Of a stretch of DNA of 64,000 nucleotides, positions 50,309 through 57,105 are shown piece after piece (positions within the stretch are counted from its first letter, which is position 1; the number at the start of each line of letters is the position of its first letter). Under the pieces are notes generated by a model. It saw only the letters and a program-made list of their open reading frames with translations. It was not told the DNA's origin and made no database searches. The DNA lies in assembly GCA_036267975.1 (NCBI GenBank), contig DATAVA010000064.1:30169-94168 (forward strand), read 5' to 3'. Source of the DNA: DAIDKA01 sp036267975. GTDB taxonomy: Bacteria; Pseudomonadota; Gammaproteobacteria; Steroidobacterales; Steroidobacteraceae. The position numbers were made by a program, and so were the translations under genes.

Positions 50309-51063
50309 TGAAACTGGCGCAGCTGCAACAGTCCTTTCAGGACCACGTGCTGCGTGCTGACCCGCAGATCGCGCGCGAGATCCTCGGCGATGAACGATTT
50401 GGGATCGCGATGCGATTGGGTATCTATACCGACGGCTATGCCGCGCGCCTGGTTGAGGTGCTGGCCGCGACCTTCCCGGCCGTCCAGGCGGCACTGGGCC
50501 CGAAAGCATTCAACCGGATGGTCGCGGAATTTGCCCGCCGGCACCCCAGCCGGTTCCGTTCGAGCCGCGCTTACGGGGCCGAATTGCCCCAATGGCTGGG
50601 CGCGCAGCTGCGCCGACCGCGGGCGCAGGGCATCACGGATCTGGCGCGGTTCGAATGGGCGGTGGCGGGTGCCTTTGACGCGGCGGATCAGCCGGCCCTC
50701 ACCGCGGCGAGTCTCGCGGACCTTGCCCCGCTGCAATGGCCGCAGCTGCGCCTCGCGTATACGCCTGCTCTGCGGCGCCTGAGCGTGACCAGCAATGGCG
50801 TGGCCTGGTGGCAGTTCGCGTGTGCGCAGGCGCCGCGGCCGAGCCGCTGGCGATCAACCCGCACCCAGCAATGGTTGGTGTGGCGACAGGAGCTGGCCGT
50901 GTTCTATCGGCGGTTGTCGCGACCCGAAGCCGCGGTGCTCGATGCGGGTCTTGCCGGTGCGAGTTTCGGCCAAATGTGTGAACAGCTGGCCACGCCGGCG
51001 GTCGCGGCCGCCATGCTGCAGGGTTGGTTCGACGCCGGATTGATCGTCGGCGCGCACACATAG
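50308..51063 (+). CDS. BufC-like MNIO partner (DUF2063 domain)
   Basis: 251 residues. N-terminal DUF2063-type DNA-binding-like domain (LQQSFQDHVLRADPQIA, RFGIAMRLGIYTDGYAARLV, TFPAVQAALGPKAF, HPSRFRSSRAYGAELPQWL), followed by a second half rich in Trp/Arg. In the MNIO systems this partner binds the precursor peptide and delivers it to BufB. It starts within the bufB stop (TGATG). No DoxX-type fourth gene follows, so the operon is the minimal A2-B-C form. Confidence 0.85.
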   Translation: MKLAQLQQSFQDHVLRADPQIAREILGDERFGIAMRLGIYTDGYAARLVEVLAATFPAVQAALGPKAFNRMVAEFARRHPSRFRSSRAYGAELPQWLGAQLRRPRAQGITDLARFEWAVAGAFDAADQPALTAASLADLAPLQWPQLRLAYTPALRRLSVTSNGVAWWQFACAQAPRPSRWRSTRTQQWLVWRQELAVFYRRLSRPEAAVLDAGLAGASFGQMCEQLATPAVAAAMLQGWFDAGLIVGAHT

Positions 51064-51084
51064 CCGGGCCCGCGCCCGACAAAT

Positions 51085-52269
51085 TCAACCATTACGGCGC
51101 CGCAGAATTGCCGGACTCAGCTCGCTCATGCTGGTGCATCCCAGGTGACCCAGGGCGCGGTCGATTTCCGAGGTCAGGATCTCAAGCGCGCGCCGCACGC
51201 CCGGTTCACCGCCCGCCGCCAATCCGTACAGTGGCGCACGACCCAGCATGACCGCATCCGCCCCGAGGGCCACGGCCTTGATCACATCGGTGCCGCGCCG
51301 AATACCGCCATCCAGGATGAGCGTCAGTTTCTCGCCGACGGCCTGCGCGATTTCCGGGAGGACATCGAGGCCTGAAACACAGTGATCCATCTGCCGGCCG
51401 CCGTGATTCGTGAGGACGATGCCGTCGCAGCCGTGATCCGCGGCGCGCTGCGCATCGGCGACCGACAGTACGCCTTTGATGATGAGCTTGCGGGGCCACA
51501 CGCGCCGCAGCCAGTCGACATCTTCCCAGGTGATCCGTCCGGAGAAGAGCTTGGGAATCACCGTGCTGCCGCCAATGGCGCTGGCGGCGCCCGGTGGCAG
51601 AAAGGCCGCCAGGTTCTCCAGCCGAGGGACGCCATTGCGCAGCAGAACTTCCCAGGCCCACCGTGGATGCCGCAGCAGTTCAATTCGATTACGCCACGTT
51701 GGCACGCCGGGGCGGGAGTAATTGCGGCGGTCCCACTCACGCAGCCCGAAGACATTCGCATCCGTGGTGAATACCAGCGCCTCGTACCCGGCGGCGTCCG
51801 CACGCGCGACAATGTCCTCGGCGGACTGACGGTTGTGGGTCACGTACAGCTGCATCCACAGCCGGCCGCCGGCCTCGCTCGGCACTTTTTCCAGCCGCAT
51901 CGATGCCATGGTGCTCAGGCAGAACGGCAATCCGGCCGCGGCCGCGGCCCGCGCCAGCGACCGGTCTCCGTGGGGTTGCAGGACGCCGTTCCCACCCGTG
52001 GGTCCGACGATCAGGGGCGAGGCGATCTGCTTGCCGAAAAGCGTCACACGCTGGTGCCGCGACTCCGTGTTGACCAGCGTCGCGGGCACGAACTGCAACG
52101 CCTCGAATGCCGCGCGGTTATTGCGCAATGCAAATTCGTCATCCGAGCCGCCCTCGACGTACTCGAAGACGAAGCCGGGCACCCGGCGCATGGCCCGCTC
52201 GCGTAGATCCGCAATGGTTACGGCGCGCTCAAGATTGCGCCCCGAGTATCGACGGCGGTGCCAGCCCAT
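51085..52269 (-). CDS. FMN-dependent alpha-hydroxy-acid dehydrogenase
   Basis: 394 residues. FMN TIM-barrel of the LldD/glycolate-oxidase/mandelate-dehydrogenase family: YVEGGSDDEFALRNNRAAFE, PTGGNGVLQPHGDRSLARAA, Lys265 in LIIKGVLSV, catalytic His289 in LTNHGGRQMD and LILDGGIRRGTDV. It oxidises a 2-hydroxy acid (lactate, glycolate or mandelate type) to the 2-oxo acid. Membrane attachment is not visible. It stands alone, convergent with bufC, and is 54 bases from the TonB receptor gene. Confidence 0.94.
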   Translation of the reverse strand: MGWHRRRYSGRNLERAVTIADLRERAMRRVPGFVFEYVEGGSDDEFALRNNRAAFEALQFVPATLVNTESRHQRVTLFGKQIASPLIVGPTGGNGVLQPHGDRSLARAAAAAGLPFCLSTMASMRLEKVPSEAGGRLWMQLYVTHNRQSAEDIVARADAAGYEALVFTTDANVFGLREWDRRNYSRPGVPTWRNRIELLRHPRWAWEVLLRNGVPRLENLAAFLPPGAASAIGGSTVIPKLFSGRITWEDVDWLRRVWPRKLIIKGVLSVADAQRAADHGCDGIVLTNHGGRQMDHCVSGLDVLPEIAQAVGEKLTLILDGGIRRGTDVIKAVALGADAVMLGRAPLYGLAAGGEPGVRRALEILTSEIDRALGHLGCTSMSELSPAILRRRNG

Positions 52270-52323
52270 GTGCAGGTCCTCGGCGTCCGCCGATGGTTGG
52301 AAATGATCCGCGAGGCTAGCAGC

Positions 52324-54471
52324 CTAGAAGGACTGCGTCACCCCCAGGAACAGGCCACGGCGCGGACCGTACTGGGGTGCACCGACACCGACGCCCGTCC
52401 CGTTGCGTATCTCGTACACCTTGTCCAGCAGGTTGATGACATCGACGCGCGCCGTCAGGCCCGACAGTCCCTGACGCTCGAAGTCGTGTTCCACGCCGAG
52501 ATTGACCTGGGTGTAATACGGCAAGTGATCGCCATTGGGAATGACGCTGCCATCCGGCAGGATCAGGTCGGAGCGCAGGCCGGATCCCAGCAGCATGTCG
52601 GCGCTGAGGCGCGTGCCGCTCCACACGTAGGACACGCCACCCGACGCGGTGATCTGCTGTTCGTGATCCAGATGGATGTAGTGATCGGCAATATAGGCCA
52701 ATGCAGCGGCATCGAAGTTGAACTGACTCGACACGATGTCCTTGCCGATCGCGCGCTGCGAGGCGAGGTTGGCATAGGCCGTCAGGCCGCCCTGATGGTA
52801 GGAGCCGGTGAACTCCACGCCATACACCTGGCCATGGGCGTAGTTGAACGGGGTCAGGATGATCGGCGCGCCGAACTGACCTTCGTCGATGAGGTCCGTC
52901 GCCTGCTTGTAGTAGCTGTCCACGCCGACGGTGAAGCCCTTGGCGAGGGTCTGTTCGACGCCGAAGTCATAGTAGTTGGAGCGTTCGGCCTTGACCTTGC
53001 CATCCTCGAGCACCGCCGGTGCGGCGGTGGTGTCGGCGAACTGCGCGAGTGATTCGCTACCCACCAGTTCGAACGGTGGCGGGGAGAAATAGCGCGAGTA
53101 CCCGGCGTGCAAGGTGGTGGCAATGAGCGGTTGCCACACGAAGTTCACGCGCGGGCTCAACTGGCTGCCGCTGCTGAACGCGTTGTAGTGATCGAAGCGC
53201 AGCCCGTAGTTCAGCGTCAGCACCGGGATGATGTGCCACTCGTCCTGTACGTAGCCGCTTTCGATCACTTGGCCGTCATTGCTGTTCTGGATGATGGACA
53301 CCGGTACGTCATTGAGGGGCACGCCGGTCGATGCATCGGTGTTCAGAACCTGCGATGTGGTGTCGCTTTGCAGGCGGTCGTACTGGAAGTAGACCCCGGC
53401 ACGCAGCGTGTGCGCCTCGTTCAGTTTGTAGGCGCCGTCACTTTGCAGGCCATAGGCCACGTCCTGCTTGTAGGCCTGCTGGGCAATTCCGTCGTAGAGC
53501 AGATCACCGAGCGGATCGGGGCTGAACCCCAGGGTGGAGTTGCGCGCGACGAAGGAAGTCTGCACGGTCAGCGGGCCATTCGAATGCTGCAGGCTCAGAA
53601 TGCCGAACTGCGTGACCTCACGCTGATTCTCGTTCAGCAGATTGCTCGGATAGGCGCTTTGATCATTGACCGTCAGGTTGAGCGCAGGCTGTTCGCCGTG
53701 CAGATTCGGAATCTGGAAGTCGGCATCGGACAGGCCGATGATTGCGCTCACGCGGTTGTTCGCATCGAGCACGTCTTCGGCATAGGCAAAACCGTGCTGC
53801 TGCCGGGTATGATCGTGCAGCGGATCGCTGCTGCCGTCGGGGGATTCGATCCCCAGGTCACTGCGCAGGAAGTCTCCGGTCACGAAATAGGTGTACGGCC
53901 CGCTCGAACCGCCGTAGTCGAAGCTCGGCTCCGACTCGCCGTGACTGCCGCCGTATAACGTCACACTGCCGCCCGGTTCCAGCGAGCCACTCTTGGTGGT
54001 GAGGTCAATGATACCGGCGCTGCGCAGGCCGTACTGAGCCGGCAGACTGCCCATGATCATCTGCATCGATTCGATCAACCGCGGTGGGAGCGTCTGGCCG
54101 AAGACACTGATGCCATCGGGCAGGATGATGCCATTGAGCCGGAACTGCAGGCCGTTGTGGTCGCCCCGGATGTGCAGCTGCCCAAAGGAATCCTGCGCGG
54201 CATCCGGAACCTGCAGCATCACCTGGTTCATCAGGACGTTCTCGCCTCCCGGCGCCGCATTGATCGCGGCCGAATCGATGGTGTAGGTGGAGGCGCCCAC
54301 CTGGGTTTGGATATGGGAGCGTTCCTCGTTCAGATGCTGCGCCGTGATGACCACGGTCTGCATGGGGTTGCTGGAGGAGTCGGCGACCTGGCCGAAGGCC
54401 AGGGGCAGTGCACTCGGGAGAAGAAAAATGCTCGCGGCGGCAAGCGCCGGCGTAGATCTGGAAATAGCCAT
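52324..54471 (-). CDS. TonB-dependent outer-membrane receptor
   Basis: 715 residues. Signal peptide to LAFGQVAD; TonB box region NPMQTVVITAQHL; plug domain (NQVMLQVPDAAQDSFGQLHI, RGDHNGLQFRLNGIILPDG, QYGLRSAGIIDLTTKSG); and a beta-barrel ending in the C-terminal Phe (GLFLGVTQSF). It imports an unknown large substrate. The small Cys/His protein at 54551-54901 lies 79 bases upstream and is probably linked, suggesting a metal or metal-bound substrate. Confidence 0.94.
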   Translation of the reverse strand: MAISRSTPALAAASIFLLPSALPLAFGQVADSSSNPMQTVVITAQHLNEERSHIQTQVGASTYTIDSAAINAAPGGENVLMNQVMLQVPDAAQDSFGQLHIRGDHNGLQFRLNGIILPDGISVFGQTLPPRLIESMQMIMGSLPAQYGLRSAGIIDLTTKSGSLEPGGSVTLYGGSHGESEPSFDYGGSSGPYTYFVTGDFLRSDLGIESPDGSSDPLHDHTRQQHGFAYAEDVLDANNRVSAIIGLSDADFQIPNLHGEQPALNLTVNDQSAYPSNLLNENQREVTQFGILSLQHSNGPLTVQTSFVARNSTLGFSPDPLGDLLYDGIAQQAYKQDVAYGLQSDGAYKLNEAHTLRAGVYFQYDRLQSDTTSQVLNTDASTGVPLNDVPVSIIQNSNDGQVIESGYVQDEWHIIPVLTLNYGLRFDHYNAFSSGSQLSPRVNFVWQPLIATTLHAGYSRYFSPPPFELVGSESLAQFADTTAAPAVLEDGKVKAERSNYYDFGVEQTLAKGFTVGVDSYYKQATDLIDEGQFGAPIILTPFNYAHGQVYGVEFTGSYHQGGLTAYANLASQRAIGKDIVSSQFNFDAAALAYIADHYIHLDHEQQITASGGVSYVWSGTRLSADMLLGSGLRSDLILPDGSVIPNGDHLPYYTQVNLGVEHDFERQGLSGLTARVDVINLLDKVYEIRNGTGVGVGAPQYGPRRGLFLGVTQSF

Positions 54472-54550
54472 GGGTTAACCATCCGCAATGGATCAAGGAC
54501 TACGACCGCGTCTGCCGCAGGAAGCGGACGGACGCGGCTACACGACTGGC

Positions 54551-54901
54551 TCAGGCGAGCAGTGGTGGTCCGCGATTGCGGGGGGCGGGAAGCGGCGCGG
54601 CGGGTGGCGAATAGCACGGCGCGGCCTGGGGACACAGCGGCGGTGCGGGCGCGGGCACGGCTGCCAGCGAACTGGACAGCGCAGCGCCTAACTGACCGAA
54701 CGACTGGCAGCTCGGGCACAGGCCATTCTCAAAGGAGCTTTGCGCCTGATCGACGCTGACCTGGTGCGCGTTGGCCGCGTAGGTCACATGGCTCAGGGCA
54801 TGCAGCCACGCACTCTGCTGGGACAGAACCAGCAACAGCGGCAGCAGCAGCCACAGGCGGGTGCGGCGGATGGCGATGCGCGGGTGCAAAGTGCGGTCCA
54901 T
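54551..54901 (-). CDS. Small DUF2946-like protein
   Basis: 116 residues. Single N-terminal membrane helix (LWLLLPLLLVLSQQSAWLHA), HALSHVTYAANAH with three His, then a CPSCQS motif followed by a Pro/Ala-rich tail with two more Cys. The layout (hydrophobic helix, HALSH, CxxC) is like DUF2946 proteins seen near copper or other metal-linked TonB receptors, here upstream of the TonB receptor in the same direction. Family call is tentative. Confidence 0.6.
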   Translation of the reverse strand: MDRTLHPRIAIRRTRLWLLLPLLLVLSQQSAWLHALSHVTYAANAHQVSVDQAQSSFENGLCPSCQSFGQLGAALSSSLAAVPAPAPPLCPQAAPCYSPPAAPLPAPRNRGPPLLA

Positions 54902-54936
54902 TCAAGGTATGACCGCGGTTAGTGTCACCGGGTTCC

Positions 54937-54960
54937 ACGGGGAGGGGCGGCCCTCCCCGT
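54937..54960. terminator. Perfect GC-rich stem-loop downstream of the BBP2 porin gene
   Basis: ACGGGGAGGG at 54937-54946 pairs perfectly with CCCTCCCCGT at 54951-54960 around a GCGG loop. It lies 22 bases past the porin stop, with a weaker AACCACC/GGTGGTT hairpin at 54963-54984 between. No T-tract follows on the minus strand, so it is a strong but non-canonical terminator or an RNA-stability element between the porin and the small Cys/His gene. Confidence 0.5.
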
Positions 54961-54982
54961 CAAACCACCTCGGCAGTGGTGG

Positions 54983-56122
54983 TTAGGGCAGACTGAATTT
55001 ATAGACGCCCTGTAGTGCGAATTCAGTATTGTTGTTCGCCAGGATCTCGCCTTCTTCATCATTGGTGAAGGCGCGCGTGTACGAGAAGCCGGAATTGACC
55101 AGACCATCAGAGAGTTTGTCGTAACGCAGTTCGGCCCGAACCTCGAAGTTCTTCACCGGTGAGTAGCCGAAGGTGAGCGTGCCTTCGATCGCGTGGCCCG
55201 CATTCAAATAGTTCAGGTACTCGGTACGTACCGACACGCGAAACGGGTCACTGATCGCGTAATTGGCGTACGCCGCGAAGCCGTTGACGTGAACATGGCC
55301 GGAATATTCACCGGACAGCTGGTAGGCATCGGCGTTCAGTATCAAAGTCAGCTGCGATGTCACGTTGTACGTGCCCACGAAGTCCATCAAAGACAGATCT
55401 TCGCCGTCGGCAATTTTGCCGAAATAACCGGTGGCGGCAAACGAGAGCATCTTGTTCGGCGCCCAGGTGGCACTGAATTCGCCGGTCTTGGAGCCGAAAT
55501 CGGTGTTGGTGCTGTTCCAGCCGTTGTTCACGCCGACGATGATGCTGACCGTGTCGCTCACCGCATAGGTGGCGCGCACGCCCGTGTGATCCAGCGGCTC
55601 GAGTACCTGGAACAGGAGCGACCTCGAGAAGTTTGTATTCAACGACGGATTGATCACCTCGGCACCGGCCAGCGTCAGGAACTTGCCGGCGATCACGGTC
55701 AGCGGCCCGGTGGCGTATTGCAGATAGGCCTGTCGTACATCGACCGCGTCCCCGCTGCCGCCCTCGGCACCGCTCAGGACCTGGGCATCGGTGCCGGCAA
55801 TGACGTCAACGAATCCACCGACACCGCTCTTGGGCTGGTAGCCGATCTGCAGTCCGGCTTCATCGAGTTGGAACGAGTCATGGTTCCCGTCGAATGCCCG
55901 CCAGCCGTCGCCGTCGGCATTCGGATAGCCATTCGAGTGGTAGTAAGAGGCGGCCACATCGCCACTGACAGTCAAACCCCAGCCCGTGAGCAGGTCGGCC
56001 AAGGCAGGAACCGCCGGCGCGGCTGGAGCAGCGGGCGCGGCGGGCGCATCAGCAGCCAGGAGTAGCCGTGGCGCGGTCGCAACGATGACGGCGGCGGCGA
56101 TAGCGCGAGTCGTATTTCGCAT
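54983..56122 (-). CDS. BBP2-family outer-membrane beta-barrel porin
   Basis: 379 residues from ATG 56122; an upstream start would add unrelated leader. Signal peptide to LLLAADAP. The mature sequence alternates aromatic strands and polar turns: LTGWGLTVSGDVAASYYHSN, FVDVIAGTDAQVLSGAEGG, SDTVSIIVGVNNGWNSTNTD, and a C-terminal strand with YKFSLP. The 'GVNNGW' stretch fits the BBP2 barrel family. Probably general entry of small solutes, and divergent from the molybdenum hydroxylase genes across a 501-base gap. Confidence 0.85.
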   Translation of the reverse strand: MRNTTRAIAAAVIVATAPRLLLAADAPAAPAAPAAPAVPALADLLTGWGLTVSGDVAASYYHSNGYPNADGDGWRAFDGNHDSFQLDEAGLQIGYQPKSGVGGFVDVIAGTDAQVLSGAEGGSGDAVDVRQAYLQYATGPLTVIAGKFLTLAGAEVINPSLNTNFSRSLLFQVLEPLDHTGVRATYAVSDTVSIIVGVNNGWNSTNTDFGSKTGEFSATWAPNKMLSFAATGYFGKIADGEDLSLMDFVGTYNVTSQLTLILNADAYQLSGEYSGHVHVNGFAAYANYAISDPFRVSVRTEYLNYLNAGHAIEGTLTFGYSPVKNFEVRAELRYDKLSDGLVNSGFSYTRAFTNDEEGEILANNNTEFALQGVYKFSLP

Positions 56123-56623
56123 GATGATCGTGGTCCTCGTGGATAAAACGGAAAGCGAACTGGTTCCCAGAAATTCGTGCCTGACGCGACGGGTGCAATC
56201 CGTATGCCAAATACAGTTTCTATGGAATAACAATCAGTTAGGTGCTTCCCGCGGGCGTCGAAAAACAGGAACGCACCGGAATGAACCAGTTGGAAATGCC
56301 GTTGGCACCGCTATGGTGCGTACTCGGGACCGGCGCGGCGGACGAGCAGGCTAGCTGATGCGTCGATGCAACGCATCAAAAATGCGGGCGACGTTCAGCG
56401 CCGGCAGTTACCCGGCACGAGGCCCGCTGACGATGGGCGGCAGCGCCGGTTGTGCAGGTTGCGAAAATCTCAAGGCGTGGAGGCTGCGCGGCGCGAACGC
56501 GAGCTTTGACAAGTCATCACGTTCGCGCGATGAGCAGGTCTGCTACGATTGGTGTTGGTTCACCCGTTGCAAACGGGTGCGCGTTATGCACGCTCAAATA
56601 CAGCGTTACGTCAGGATACACCA
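56123..56623. promoter_or_regulatory. 501-base divergent regulatory region with two perfect inverted repeats
   Basis: The gap between the BBP2 porin gene (leftward) and the 2Fe-2S gene (rightward) contains no convincing gene. It holds two perfect inverted repeats: TGATGCGT/ACGCATCA at 56356-56378 (7-base loop) and CACCCGTT/AACGGGTG at 56561-56579 (3-base spacer), the latter 45 bases ahead of the 56624 start. A weak promoter (TTGACA at 56506; TGCTACGAT at 56541-56549 as an extended -10) is possible. The palindromes look like operators for a dimeric regulator. Confidence 0.5.
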
Positions 56624-57103
56624 ATGAGCTACACAATCAATGTGAACGGTACGCCTCACACCGTCGAGACCGACGGTGACACCCCGCTGTTGTGGGTGTT
56701 GCGGGACACCCTGGACATGAAGGGCAGCAAATTCGGCTGCGGCATGGGTCTGTGCGGCGCCTGCACGGTCCATATCAATGGCACCCCCACACGCTCGTGC
56801 ATCACGCCGATCAGTACGGTCGGCAAGGCGCAGATCACCACCATCGAAGGGATCGGCAGCACCGATACCGGCCGCAAGGTCCAGGATGCGTGGCTCAATA
56901 TCGACGTTCCGCAGTGCGGGTACTGCCAGGCAGGTCAGATCATGGCCGCCACCGCGCTGCTGACGGCCAACCATAAGCCGACGGACCAAGACATCGACAA
57001 CGCGATGAGCGGAAATTTCTGTCGCTGCGCCACCTATACGCGCATCCGCGCGGCCATCAAGCTGGCCGCGGGGCTCCCCATCACCGATTCGCGGGAGATC
57101 TGA
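56624..57103 (+). CDS. 2Fe-2S subunit of molybdenum hydroxylase (IorA-like)
   Basis: 159 residues from ATG 56624. First plant-type 2Fe-2S cluster with Cys39, Cys44, Cys47 and Cys59 (FGCGMGLCGACTVHINGTPT), second 2Fe-2S domain with QCGYCQAGQIM (Cys98, Cys101) and FCRCATYTRIRAAI (Cys133, Cys135). This is the small subunit of the isoquinoline 1-oxidoreductase/aldehyde-oxidase group. It carries no signal; the large subunit begins 2 bases downstream and carries a Tat signal, so the pair is probably exported together. Confidence 0.93.
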   Translation: MSYTINVNGTPHTVETDGDTPLLWVLRDTLDMKGSKFGCGMGLCGACTVHINGTPTRSCITPISTVGKAQITTIEGIGSTDTGRKVQDAWLNIDVPQCGYCQAGQIMAATALLTANHKPTDQDIDNAMSGNFCRCATYTRIRAAIKLAAGLPITDSREI

Positions 57104-57105
57104 TC

